Below, in pieces: positions 26,981 through 35,708 of a DNA stretch of 64,000 nucleotides. Source of the DNA: Aphanothece sacrum FPU1 (GTDB lineage: Bacteria; Cyanobacteriota; Cyanobacteriia; Cyanobacteriales; Microcystaceae); contig NZ_BDQK01000014.1 in NCBI RefSeq assembly GCF_003864295.1, forward strand, positions 182,389 to 246,388, written 5' to 3'. The stretch's first letter is position 1. The number at the start of each line of letters is the position of its first letter. Made by a program: the position numbers and the translations under genes. Under the pieces are notes generated by a model. The model ran no database searches. It was not told where the DNA came from and was given only the letters and a program-made list of their open reading frames with translations.

Positions 26981-27655
26981 TTAATAAATTGGTTGATTAA
27001 CTAAATCTTCAGCTTTGATAGTTTTTAATAATTGAAACCAACGATTTTTGAGCATTTCATTATTAGGATTATTTTGTAAATTTTGTGCAGTATTTGCCCA
27101 AACATCGTACGAACTTTCTGGTTTTTCTGCTTCAGGTATTAAAGTAACTCGATAAAACCAACCATATATAATCATGCTACGATTATTTTTACAGGTAATT
27201 TTAAAGTACCAAGGGGTATATTCATTAAGTTCTAAAGTAATTGGAGTTTTCACTTGAATAATTCCTGACTTAACAGGAATTGTCACATTACTTATGTTTT
27301 TACCTTGAGAAGTATTAACCCAAAATTCTCCTTTACTAATACTTGTGTTATCATCAGGAAGATAGATTAAAACCACAGGTTTTTCTGAGGTCGTGAACAC
27401 AGCATTTTCTTCAGGAATTAAGGCAGTAAGTGTTCCATTTTTTGAATCACAAGCTGTGAGTTCAGGATCTAATCCTCCCCCTGGTTTAGTTTTGTTGCGC
27501 GGGGGTGAAGTCTGAGGAGGAGGAGGTAATTTAGCGGAATTCTGTGGGAAAGCCTCCTTTATTCTATAATTTTTGGCTAAACTAATAGGATATAGGAAAT
27601 TAATTAAGGCAAAAATTAGACTGATTGAACCCAAAAAGTATTGATTAGATTTCAT
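26981..27655 (-). CDS. DUF928 family exported protein
   Basis: A 224-residue protein with a signal peptide at about 1-28 (YFLGSISLIFALINFLYPISLAK), a Pro-rich stretch (LPPPPQTSPP), then a DUF928 domain. Family features are CDSKNGTLTALIPEENAVFTT, PVVLIYLP and TPWYFKITC. DUF928 is found almost only in cyanobacteria, near CHAT, CHASE2 and TPR genes. The beta-rich domain probably sits in the periplasm; its function is unknown. Its start overlaps the CHASE2 reading frame by 11 bases, so it is translated from the same transcript and may work with that sensor. Confidence 0.85.
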   Translation of the reverse strand: MKSNQYFLGSISLIFALINFLYPISLAKNYRIKEAFPQNSAKLPPPPQTSPPRNKTKPGGGLDPELTACDSKNGTLTALIPEENAVFTTSEKPVVLIYLPDDNTSISKGEFWVNTSQGKNISNVTIPVKSGIIQVKTPITLELNEYTPWYFKITCKNNRSMIIYGWFYRVTLIPEAEKPESSYDVWANTAQNLQNNPNNEMLKNRWFQLLKTIKAEDLVNQPIY

Positions 27656-29943
27656 GATTGTTCTTTAATCTATTCTGTAATATACAAGCCAATAAACTAG
27701 CTAAAATTGAAGGAATAAACGGTAGCCATAAACCAAATTCTAAACAAGCTAAACAAATCTTAAATAAAGGGATAGAAAATATTATAATTAGAAATATTTG
27801 TAAAAATAAAGCATCAGGGTAAAATCCCTTAATCCCTAAAATGACCATAGTTGTAACCGTTGAAAAACCAAGCACTAATAAAAAATCACCCCATTGAGAA
27901 AAAGCCCAAATAAGCGGTCGCTTATCTAATACTGTACTAATTACTTGACTTGTCATCTGTGCATGAATCCATACCCCAGGAATTTCTCCCATAGGAGTAA
28001 GAGAATAATCTTTAGCTGTGGGGGAGGAGTATCCTATTAAAATAATCTTATCTTTAATGAATTGAGGATCAATATTATCCGCTAAAACATCAGACATTGT
28101 AAAACTTTTCATACTTCTAAAACGCATATCAGGAGAATCTTGATAGCGATAATTAATCATAATTTGACTACTCCCATCTAACTTTTGATACCCTCCAAAA
28201 CGAGCAGGTAAGCGGGGTAAAATTGTCTCTCCCAATTGCCAATTATTTTCTGAGTTAGTTTTAATTGGCTGAATATTTTTATGTTTGAGATAAGAATAGG
28301 CTAATGTCAAACTTAAACTATAAGGAATCATGCAAGAAGAAGAAGATTGAGCTAACTTAGGATCATAAGATAATAATTGACGACGTACTTTTTCTCCAGA
28401 TAAAGGAAAATCATCAAACATTAAATTACTAAAGGCTAATTGTGATGGGTTGACTTCTGGTGGTGGGGCATAATTCTTATCTTGAGTATCAAAAGTACAA
28501 ACAGTAATAACTTGCGGATTTTTGTTAAATAATTCTATTAATTTCTCTCTTCCTTTTCCTCTTGGATAATACCGATGAAGATCAACTCCCACAGCCACAG
28601 ATTGATCAAGATTTAATTTGTTGATCGCTTTAGCTAAGATATCGTCAGGGATAGGATACTGATAACGACTGGTATCTTCTTCAGTTATTTCAATGACAAC
28701 AATTCGCTGATCAATTAATTCTGGAGAACGTAATTGCATCATAGTATCATAAACAATTAATTCTACCCCTTGTAACCCTCCTAACGAACGCATTCCCATC
28801 ACGATTCCTGTAGGCAGTAAAATGCAAATAAAGATGAATCTTAAGCTTTTCCACAAGGGTTTAACGATTGAATTTTTCCAAACGGGAGGAGAAGCGTTAG
28901 GATTTTGATAGATAAGAGGAAGCCAACTAGCACAAGGAAAATCTGTCTCTAACCCCTGTAATCTTTGTTGGGGCTTGTTGAAAGGCAAGATAAAAAGGAA
29001 TTCCTTGAGTAAAATTATCTAAAAAATAGGCTACAAATTTATGAGCAACTTGATCGGGAATTAAGTCCCGCATCACAATAATATAGGGAATATTACAATG
29101 TGCTAATTGATTGATTAATCCAATGCCATCACAGGAATTAAAAATTACCACTTGTAATCCATTTTCGACAGCTTGCCTCATAGCATTTTCCAATTGATTA
29201 ACAGTTAAACTCTCCTGGGAATTATGATAAATTCGCCCTTGATCTCCTTCGGTTTCGCTATGTCCAGCAAAAAAGATCATATCCCAAGATTTTTCCCATA
29301 ATTTATTATTTATCTTTTCATGTCTTGGTTCTTTAAGGAATTCAACATTTTCATTAAACCGATGTTGTAATTCATTTTCATCCTCATTAACACTAATTTC
29401 TTCTCTCGCATTACAATGACCTAAAATCGCTAAAACTTTTTGACACTGGGGCTGATTTTGGTTGTTTACAGAAGTAACACTGTTAAAATTTAAGGGACAA
29501 AAAATAACCAGGGGTTGCCTATTTGCTTGTTGCAATTGCCATTGATGCCAAGGTAGTTTATAAAGAAGATAATCTTCTGTTGCTATCAAAATTTGATAGT
29601 ATTGATACGGCTGTAAATAACTTCTAAGTAGTTGATCAATGGGTTGAAATAAGGGATATGTTAACCATTGTTGAAAACGAACACTTAACTGTTGTTCGGA
29701 TTCTTGACATTGGGGAATTCTCATACCACGATCAATCTCCAAAGGTTGAATGCCCCTAATTCTTTGATATGGCGCACAGACTTGACGATAATTCTGCCAA
29801 TGTTGGGTTAAAATGCTAACTAATTCAGGATCTGCGGGTAAATTCCCTGATTGTCTTGAATGATGAGAACCCTCTCGAATTTCTCCAAAAATCCGAAATC
29901 CTTGATGTTCTAATTTTCCGTCGAATTTGAGAGTAATTACCAT
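27645..29943 (-). pseudogene. CHAT-CHASE2 membrane protein split by a single-base frameshift
   Basis: Two frames encode one normally continuous protein. The first (ATG at 29943, 338 codons) is a cytosolic CHAT domain with His228 in FFAGHSE and Cys271 in VIFNSCDG; it ends in out-of-frame residues after YLAFQQA. The second has no proper start (a TTG at 28988) and resumes QQRLQGLETDFPCASWLP, then a transmembrane helix, a CHASE2 extracytoplasmic sensor (ELIVYDTMMQLRSPE, VVVIEITEEDTSRY, GVDLHRYYP) and three C-terminal helices. Removing one base from the G-run at 28970-28973 (CCCC in the coding strand) restores a protein of about 765 residues. It may be a real lesion, phase variation, a programmed shift or an assembly error. 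It sits between the DUF1822/sigma genes and DUF928. Confidence 0.85.
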
Positions 29944-30095
29944 TGCCTTTGTCTTAACTCAATCTTGGCAGAATTATTGAATATGCTATCACATTAAAGT
30001 TAGAAAATTGCTAAAATGTGGCAATAGATTTTCAATGATTTCTTTGATTTGGTGGGCAGTGCATCAGCCTACTAATGCACCAAATTAGATGAAAC

Positions 30096-30490
30096 AGTCC
30101 AGTAGGTTGGGTTGAGGAACGAAACCCAACGGATCTCCCAATATTTTGGTATAAAACGTATAATCAGCTACAATACTCAATATGGTGGGTTACGACGCGC
30201 CTTAAAACTTATGAGTTTTTCATCAAAATCATAACCGCGTCTAACCCACCCTACGAATTATAAGCTTTACTTATCACCACAGGTACGGGAAAGCCCAGTA
30301 GGTTGGGTTGAGGAACGAAACCCAACGGCTCTGCCGACATCTTGGTATAAAATGTATAATCTGCTACAATATTTAATATGGTGGGTTACGACGCGCCTTA
30401 AAACTTATGAGTTTTTCATCAAAATCATAGCCGCGTCTAACCCACCCTACGAATTATAAGCTTTACTTATCACCACAGATACGGGAGAGA
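30096..30490. repeat. Tandem duplication of an E+A repeat unit
   Basis: Two direct copies of about 197 bases (from about 30098 and 30296) fill the gap between the CHAT-CHASE2 and DUF1822 genes. Each has the family E hairpin (GTTGGGTTGAGGAACGAAAC with its complement arm) and a full family A unit (GGTGGGTTACGACGCGCC ... CGCGTCTAACCCACC, ending CACCACAGRTACGGGA). The copies differ by scattered substitutions. Confidence 0.85.
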
Positions 30491-30501
30491 CATTGTGTAT
30501 T

Positions 30502-31455
30502 TTAAACCATAAAGTTTTCTACAAAAAATACACCTTCAAAAGTAATTTTAGCCGAAAAGCTATCACCTATATTCGCCAAAAAAGAAAATCGTAAATAAGG
30601 ACTAATTTCGTTAGTATTAGCCTGCATTAAAGATTTTCCTGTTTCATCTAAAATCTGCATTTCAATTCCTTGTGGTAAATATTTATGTCCAGAAAAAGGA
30701 TAGAGTTCAATGGAAATAATCAATTCTCTGCCCTCAGTAGGTTGAAAAGCAAATCCCAAAATTAAAGGTTCTCTCAAAGAGGATAATTTAATATTTTTCC
30801 CTTTTTCAATCCATTCAGATTGTTTAGGAAAAACTAAATTATTTCTCGTTCTTACAGCAACTTGCAATTGTGGATTAATTAAACTTGTTAATTCTCGCCA
30901 ATTATCTACAATTTTATGACTTAATTTTTGAACTGTTAAGAATTGAGTTATCTGAGTTACTACGCCTGAAGTTATTGTCCCACCAATTGGTTGACTTAAC
31001 TTATCTATTAATTCCTCGATGGGTTGAAAATTAGAGAGGATTACTTCTTCCGTATTGACAGTTTCAAGAAAACCTATTAATTTAGCTTCGGTTAATTCTT
31101 GATTTAGCTGAACAGCTACATAACCAATTCTATCTGACCAAACTTCCCCAGGAATTGAGCAAGTATCAGCATCAGGTAAAACTATACGACATTCTATTCT
31201 ACCATAATCTTTGATGACTAAATCAGCTACATTTGAAAGAGTTTGCATAACTATATCCCAACTATCACTAGCTTCTAAATCTGTCTCAATATTCAAGCAG
31301 TTGAGATAATAATCAACAGCATAAACAGCTAAGGTATTTAGATAAACCTCTTTAGCTTTTTCTGGATTGGATTGCTGTCGATAGAATTCTTCAGCGATTT
31401 CGTAAGCCATCGCATTTAAAAAAACTGGAAATCCTGATAATGTTTGTACGTTCAT
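30502..31455 (-). CDS. DUF1822 family protein
   Basis: A 317-residue cytosolic protein of the cyanobacterial DUF1822 family, recognised from the N-terminal AYEIAEEFYRQQSNPEKAKEVYLNTLAVYAV and the DSWDIVMQTLSNVADL segment, and from the mid-protein pattern YVAVQLNQELTEAKLIGFL. DUF1822 genes usually lie directly after a sigma-like gene and before CHAT/CHASE2 genes, as here. No catalytic motif is visible; the C-terminal 100 residues are beta-rich. AGAGG eight bases before the ATG supports the start. It begins 44 bases after the sigma-like gene and is probably co-transcribed with it. Confidence 0.85.
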   Translation of the reverse strand: MNVQTLSGFPVFLNAMAYEIAEEFYRQQSNPEKAKEVYLNTLAVYAVDYYLNCLNIETDLEASDSWDIVMQTLSNVADLVIKDYGRIECRIVLPDADTCSIPGEVWSDRIGYVAVQLNQELTEAKLIGFLETVNTEEVILSNFQPIEELIDKLSQPIGGTITSGVVTQITQFLTVQKLSHKIVDNWRELTSLINPQLQVAVRTRNNLVFPKQSEWIEKGKNIKLSSLREPLILGFAFQPTEGRELIISIELYPFSGHKYLPQGIEMQILDETGKSLMQANTNEISPYLRFSFLANIGDSFSAKITFEGVFFVENFMV

Positions 31456-31499
31456 TTTTGATACCTCTGTTTTGTGAGAAACTGAATTAATAGAAATAA

Positions 31500-32156
31500 T
31501 TAATGTTCTAAATATTCTTTTATTTTAGGTTTAAATTTTTCAAGCGATCGCTGATAAAAATTGCTAATAGCTGAAACGTTGACATTTACTTCTTGGGCAA
31601 TTTCTTCCCATGAATATCTCTCGATCCGTTTTCGTACCAGCCATCTAAAATTTACTTCAGGATTACTTCTCATTTTTTTTTCCTTAAATAATCCTTCGGG
31701 ATCTTCTTGAATACATTGAACAATTTGTTCTGATAAACTCATTGTTTCATTATTTGTATTTTCAATATTTTCTTTCGGAGAACTATTTATATCATCTAGA
31801 GAACGTCTTTTGGTGTTAGACCAATTTCGATTTCTACCAGGATTAAAAATTTCCCCAATGGCATCAGGAAACTTCTTTTTTAACAGAAACTTAAACCACC
31901 TCATTACCTCTGCTTTTTCTGGTTGATAACTATCTATATTTTCGCAGATATACCGATAAGTTCTCTGTAGGGCGACAGCATAAATCTCTCTATAACTACC
32001 TTGATAGTCAGAAGGACAATCTAGGTGTATTTGTTGACTTAATTGTTGAATCTCAGAGATTAACTGATGTAAATATTTTTGTCGTTCTCGACTTTTTGAC
32101 GGATGGCGTTTTGCTTCTAAAGCTAACTTTCTTAACCGTGCATCTAGTTCACTCAT
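31500..32156 (-). CDS. Sigma-70-like regulatory factor of the CHAT/CHASE2 locus
   Basis: A 218-residue protein. An N-terminal helical region of about 95 residues resembles sigma region 2 (YREIYAVALQRTYRYICENIDSY, EVMRWFKFLLKKKFPDAI). A variable acidic and Asn-rich linker follows, then a region-4-like helix-turn-helix at about 172-215 (RIERYSWEEIAQEVNVNVSAISNFYQRSLEKFK). It probably directs RNA polymerase to the genes of this locus (inference from position as the first gene of the DUF1822/CHAT-CHASE2/DUF928 set). It is an atypical group 3/ECF-like factor; direct DNA-binding regulation without core polymerase remains possible. No anti-sigma gene is seen. Confidence 0.78.
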   Translation of the reverse strand: MSELDARLRKLALEAKRHPSKSRERQKYLHQLISEIQQLSQQIHLDCPSDYQGSYREIYAVALQRTYRYICENIDSYQPEKAEVMRWFKFLLKKKFPDAIGEIFNPGRNRNWSNTKRRSLDDINSSPKENIENTNNETMSLSEQIVQCIQEDPEGLFKEKKMRSNPEVNFRWLVRKRIERYSWEEIAQEVNVNVSAISNFYQRSLEKFKPKIKEYLEH

Positions 32157-32354
32157 AACTCATATCAGACTCAGTATGACGATTGTTCTATTCTTGTTTC
32201 TACAATTCTGCCTGAGTTTTACACAAATGACATTTTTTAGATGCTCAAGAAAATTTTAATAAAACTTAACCGTATTGTTACTATTTTTGAGTAAAAGGTA
32301 GAAAATTTTAAGAATACGGATATATAGGAATCTAGTAAAAGAGTCACTCCTCCC

Positions 32355-32657
32355 ATGAATAGAGAAACTTTGAATGACTTATCCGAGAAGATAACTCAAT
32401 TGCAAACGGCTTGTCTAGCAAAATTTTCTCTGGATACCGAGATAGAAACGATATTTCGGCAGGTATTGACAGAAATCGAAACTTCTCAAAACCATGGGGA
32501 ATGTCAACAAGACCTATTCTTATATGTGGAACTTCTGCGTTACTTCGATAAAATCAATTCTTGTCTTAATAGTCAGTTCCCCCGTTCTTTATCCTCAGAG
32601 GAGTTAATTAATTTAAGCAATAGACCTCTCTATAATACTATAAGATTAAAATTATAG
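32355..32657 (+). CDS. Hypothetical protein, probably cut at its C-terminus by an IS element
   Basis: A 100-residue, helix-rich protein (MNRETLNDLSEKITQLQTA...) with no recognised domain, transcribed divergently from the sigma-like gene. Its stop codon TAG falls exactly at the left edge of the IS5-like element. If the element and one TTA copy are removed, the frame continues about six more codons (LTHLLPLL) before a stop, so the original protein was probably only slightly longer. The divergent position suggests a link to the sigma-like factor, for example as a partner or antagonist, but nothing in the sequence proves this. Confidence 0.5.
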   Translation: MNRETLNDLSEKITQLQTACLAKFSLDTEIETIFRQVLTEIETSQNHGECQQDLFLYVELLRYFDKINSCLNSQFPRSLSSEELINLSNRPLYNTIRLKL

Positions 32658-33722
32658 AGTATAATTGAAGTGAAAACTAATTTAGTAACACCGACCAATG
32701 GACAATTACACTTGGAAACATATCCAGAAACATCCTCAAGAAACAAAAAGATTATTAGGAATTGATTATCACCAATTAAGGCAACTGATAGAACAAGGAA
32801 AAATTCTGCGCCAAAGAAAACAAGATGAAATCGAAAAAAAGAAAATTAGAATTATCAAAGCAGGAGGAGGAAATCATCCTAAACTCTCTGAGGAAGAACA
32901 AATTATTTTAATGTTAGTTTATCTAAGACATCACTTAAGTTTTCAATTGTTAGGCTTACTTTTTCAGATCAGTGAATCATCCGCTCATAAATTCTTTGAT
33001 TATTGGCAAAAAATATTTCAAGATGAGTTACCACCAAGTCTCTTAGAACAAGTAAAAAAGTGTCAAGAAGAAATGGAAAAGATTCGGGAAGAATTAACCA
33101 ATCATGAATTGATAGTAGACAGTGCTGAGCAAGTCATAGAAAGACCTTCCGACTATGAAATTCAGAAAAAATATTATTCAGGAAAACAAAAAAGACATAC
33201 TTTTAAAAGTCAGTTTGTGGTTTTACCAAAGGGAGCGGATATTGTGGATGTAGTTGTAGGAAAACCCGGTCCTATGAGTGATATTAGAATCTGTCGCCAA
33301 ACCCTAAATAAATTTGATTCTCAACAAGCTTTCAGTGGAGATAAAGCTTATGTAGGAGAATCTCAAATAACTACCCCACAGAAAAAGCCTAAGAACGGGC
33401 AATTAACTGAAGAACAAAAAGAAGAAAATAAAATTTTATCATCGAAGCGAATTTTTGTTGAACATCTAATTAGAGTCGTGAAAATATTTAAAATTATTCA
33501 AGAAAGATTTCGTTTACATAAAAGTCGATATGATTCAATTATTCTAACCGTTTGTGGCTTAGTAAGATTAAGAATTGGTTCTTTAATTTTAGAAATAATA
33601 GAATCGGCTGATACTGGTCAAGTAATTGACGTTGTAATGAGTCATAATTTTTCTGCAAAATTAGATTTTGATACTTGAAACTCTAATTAAATCGTTCTTG
33701 AGTCCAAATTTTCAATTAGGTC
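32655..33722 (+). mobile_element. IS5-superfamily insertion sequence (about 1.07 kb)
   Basis: A single transposase gene between short imperfect ends sharing TAATTGAA (left near 32662, right near 33710, inverted). TTA lies just outside both presumed ends and could be a 3-bp target duplication of the type made by IS1031/ISL2-group elements. The ends are not firmly fixed from one copy. Confidence 0.65.
32698..33678 (+). CDS. IS5-family DDE transposase
   Basis: A 326-residue transposase. The N-terminal helix-turn-helix (LSEEEQIILMLVYLRHHLSFQLLGLLFQISESSAHKF, about 60-100) is followed by a DDE_Tnp_4/HARBI1-like catalytic domain. The triad is visible as Asp in IVDSAEQVIERP (about residue 142), Asp in FSGDKAYVG (about 219) and Glu in RIFVEHLIRVVKIFK (about 263). 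The frame is intact, so the element may still be active. Cutting and rejoining of the IS ends is its expected role. Confidence 0.92.
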   Translation: MDNYTWKHIQKHPQETKRLLGIDYHQLRQLIEQGKILRQRKQDEIEKKKIRIIKAGGGNHPKLSEEEQIILMLVYLRHHLSFQLLGLLFQISESSAHKFFDYWQKIFQDELPPSLLEQVKKCQEEMEKIREELTNHELIVDSAEQVIERPSDYEIQKKYYSGKQKRHTFKSQFVVLPKGADIVDVVVGKPGPMSDIRICRQTLNKFDSQQAFSGDKAYVGESQITTPQKKPKNGQLTEEQKEENKILSSKRIFVEHLIRVVKIFKIIQERFRLHKSRYDSIILTVCGLVRLRIGSLILEIIESADTGQVIDVVMSHNFSAKLDFDT

Positions 33723-33882
33723 TTAACCCACTTACTTCCATTGCTGTAACTGGATTATAGATTATTGGAGATGTCTAATAAGGCAGAGGAATTATTAGAA
33801 ATTGTATCCTGTGAGGAGTTTGAAAGGATAGCACATTACTTTATGATATAGTTACTATTGTCAACTAGTTTCAGTTAATGAC

Positions 33883-33904
33883 AAAAAGCCCGCGATCGCG
33901 AGCT
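33883..33904 (-). terminator. Terminator of the DUF3727 gene, built on a HIP1 octamer
   Basis: Read on the minus strand: AGCTCGCGATCGCGGGCT then TTTTT. The stem is a near-perfect palindrome centred on GCGATCGC (HIP1) and is followed by a T-run. A family A repeat lies between it and the DUF3727 stop codon. Confidence 0.6.
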
Positions 33905-33934
33905 TCATTGATTCTTTATTGAGAATATGGCTCT

Positions 33935-34048
33935 CCCGTACCTGTGGTGATAAGTAAAGCTTATAATTCGTAGGGTGGGTTAGACGCGGCTATGATTTTG
34001 ATGAAAAATGCATAACTTTTAAGGCGCGTCGTAACCCACCATATTAAG
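33935..34048. repeat. Family A MITE-like repeat copy (reverse orientation)
   Basis: Begins CTCCCGTACCTGTGGTGATA and runs through GTAGGGTGGGTTAGACGCGG to CGTCGTAACCCACCATATTA. It is the reverse complement of the units at 30180-30490 and 62743-62901. Confidence 0.85.
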
Positions 34049-34059
34049 TGGGGAGTATG

Positions 34060-34641
34060 TCAATCCATTTCATCAAATAATAATTCTTCTAGAAGCGGTT
34101 GCATTCGTTCATCTTCAGGAGACACTAATTCAACCTCTCCTAGTAAATTGTATTTAGCTAAAAACAATAAAGGAGCTAAAGGAGTATAAATCGAGTATTT
34201 TTGGTCTTGATGATAGAAACTGACTAAGAACTGCAATTCTTCTGATTCTAAAGATTCGCCTTCCGTATCTAACTCTAAAGTCAGAATCCCATCATCTTCA
34301 ATGGGGGGCAATTCTCCCTTAACAGTCAGGGTAAAAGCTGTCAACATTAAGGTCAGATCGAGTTCAGCTAAAACTGCTTTAGCATCAGGAAAAATTTCTT
34401 CAATTTCTTGCTTATCTTCTAAGAGAATAGCATCAGAAACCTCCTGTTCTTCTTCAGTTTCGTCATCCCAAACCAAGATTACAATAGGAATATCGACGGG
34501 CATCAGAAGGAGGAAAGTTCCGTCTTCTGCCTCTAGGGCGTTTTCCACATAACAGTCTAAAGTGCGACCATCCTCATCAGTCAAGGTCACACTATCAACT
34601 TCGTCTGGCTCGTTTTCTTGATTGAATTGGAACGAGGACAT
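34060..34641 (-). CDS. DUF3727 domain protein
   Basis: A 193-residue, strongly acidic protein conserved in cyanobacteria and plastids. An N-terminal DUF1292-like segment (VTLTDEDGRTLDCYVENALEAEDGTFLLLMPVDIPIVILVW) is followed by the DUF3727 part (YSIYTPLAPLLFLAKYN near 155-172). No catalytic residues or membrane helices are apparent and the biochemical role is unknown. It lies just downstream of surE (34-base gap) on the same strand and is probably co-transcribed with it. The ATG at 34641 fits the alignment of the conserved N-terminus. Confidence 0.82.
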   Translation of the reverse strand: MSSFQFNQENEPDEVDSVTLTDEDGRTLDCYVENALEAEDGTFLLLMPVDIPIVILVWDDETEEEQEVSDAILLEDKQEIEEIFPDAKAVLAELDLTLMLTAFTLTVKGELPPIEDDGILTLELDTEGESLESEELQFLVSFYHQDQKYSIYTPLAPLLFLAKYNLLGEVELVSPEDERMQPLLEELLFDEMD

Positions 34642-34674
34642 AGTTTTGAATAGGGCTTGCGATTGTTCAGAATA

Positions 34675-35529
34675 TCATAAATTGTCATCACTTACTGACG
34701 GAAATTCCGAAAGATAGTTCGCTAACCAATTCGTTTGCTGTAAATCGCCAAAACTAGCCACATCAGTTAAATTGTATTGTAGGGGCGTGATGGTGATGTA
34801 ATTCTGTTGAATGGCCTGGACATCGGTGAGAATATCAGAGGAAAGATAAATATGGTCAGGTTGTTCAATTTCCTGGACCACTTCTCCGGCCAACCAATAA
34901 TAAGTTTTCCCACGGGGATCAATACGCTTTTGAAAGGTCTCTACATAACGACGTAACCCTTGACGAGTTAGCATCACTCCGGCGATCGCTTCTGGTTGAA
35001 CTGGGGGAACATTAACATTAAGTAGGGTAATTTTGGCCAAAGGATGACTAACCAGTTGAGCAATGAGCGTCTGAGCGAAATTAGCGGCAGTTTGAAACTC
35101 ATGAGAGGAAAAACTCGCTAAACTAAGGGCAATACTGGTAATCCCTTCTATAGCCCCTTCCATGGCCGCTGAGACAGTCCCCGAATACAAGACATCTGTG
35201 CCTAAATTAGAGCCGTGATTGATCCCAGATACCACAAAATCAGGAGGAGTATCAAGAACCGCGCTTAAGGCGAATTTAACGCAATCTGAGGGGGTTCCTG
35301 AACATGACCAAGCCTTGACTTGGGGATGAAAAAGTCCTTCAAAAATTTCGGCGCGTATGGGACGATGAATGGTTAAACCGTGGCCGGTTGCCGATCTTTC
35401 TCGATCTGGACAAACGACGGTTACGTCATAACCGGCCTCAGCGAGTGTATTAGCTAATGTACGAACACCGAGGGAAAAAATACCGTCATCATTGCTAATT
35501 AAAAGCGTTGGGACTTGGGAACTCGTCAT
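34675..35529 (-). CDS. surE: 5'/3'-nucleotidase SurE
   Basis: A metal-dependent nucleoside monophosphate phosphatase, 284 residues from the ATG at 35529 (a TTG-initiated frame to 35553 exists but only adds hydrophobic residues). The N-terminal [16 protein letters not shown] has the paired Asp metal ligands. [16 protein letters not shown] and [26 protein letters not shown] complete the active site. SurE acts in the cytosol on damaged or excess nucleotides and is associated with stationary-phase survival. Length is in the family's normal range. Followed closely by the DUF3727 gene. Confidence 0.94.
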   Translation of the reverse strand: MTSSQVPTLLISNDDGIFSLGVRTLANTLAEAGYDVTVVCPDRERSATGHGLTIHRPIRAEIFEGLFHPQVKAWSCSGTPSDCVKFALSAVLDTPPDFVVSGINHGSNLGTDVLYSGTVSAAMEGAIEGITSIALSLASFSSHEFQTAANFAQTLIAQLVSHPLAKITLLNVNVPPVQPEAIAGVMLTRQGLRRYVETFQKRIDPRGKTYYWLAGEVVQEIEQPDHIYLSSDILTDVQAIQQNYITITPLQYNLTDVASFGDLQQTNWLANYLSEFPSVSDDNL

Positions 35530-35587
35530 GAGAAAATTAATTAGAAACCCCAATAATCTTAAGATTAAAGAGTAAATTGACAGACCA

Positions 35588-35659
35588 AGCTGGTGACGGG
35601 ATTTGAACCTGCGACCGGCTGATTACAAATCAGCTGCTCTACCACTGAGCTACACCAGC
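35588..35659 (-). tRNA. tRNA-Thr (anticodon TGT)
   Basis: A complete cloverleaf: acceptor GCTGGTG/CACCAGC, D-arm GCTCAGTGGTAGAGC, anticodon arm GCTGA-TTTGTAA-TCAGC with anticodon TGT, and T-arm GCAGG-TTCAAAT-CCCGT. CCA is not encoded. The T-stem has one A-C mismatch and one G-T pair, slightly weaker than usual. It lies between surE and the response regulator gene. Confidence 0.93.
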
Positions 35660-35708
35660 AATAAAACTAGCATAGCAAATTTTGTCACCCTTTAATCAAA
35701 TTTTATCA

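Noticed and set aside
27645..28988. CHASE2 frame as an independent gene starting at TTG 28988
   Set aside because: It has no ribosome-binding site, and its first residues are the natural continuation of the upstream CHAT domain. One-base correction gives a single protein, so I annotate one broken gene.
33775..33852. Short frame (about 25 codons, MSNKAEELLEIVSC...) right of the IS5-like element
   Set aside because: Too short, with no ribosome-binding site or conserved context that I can see. It may be the remnant of a disrupted gene but the evidence is insufficient.
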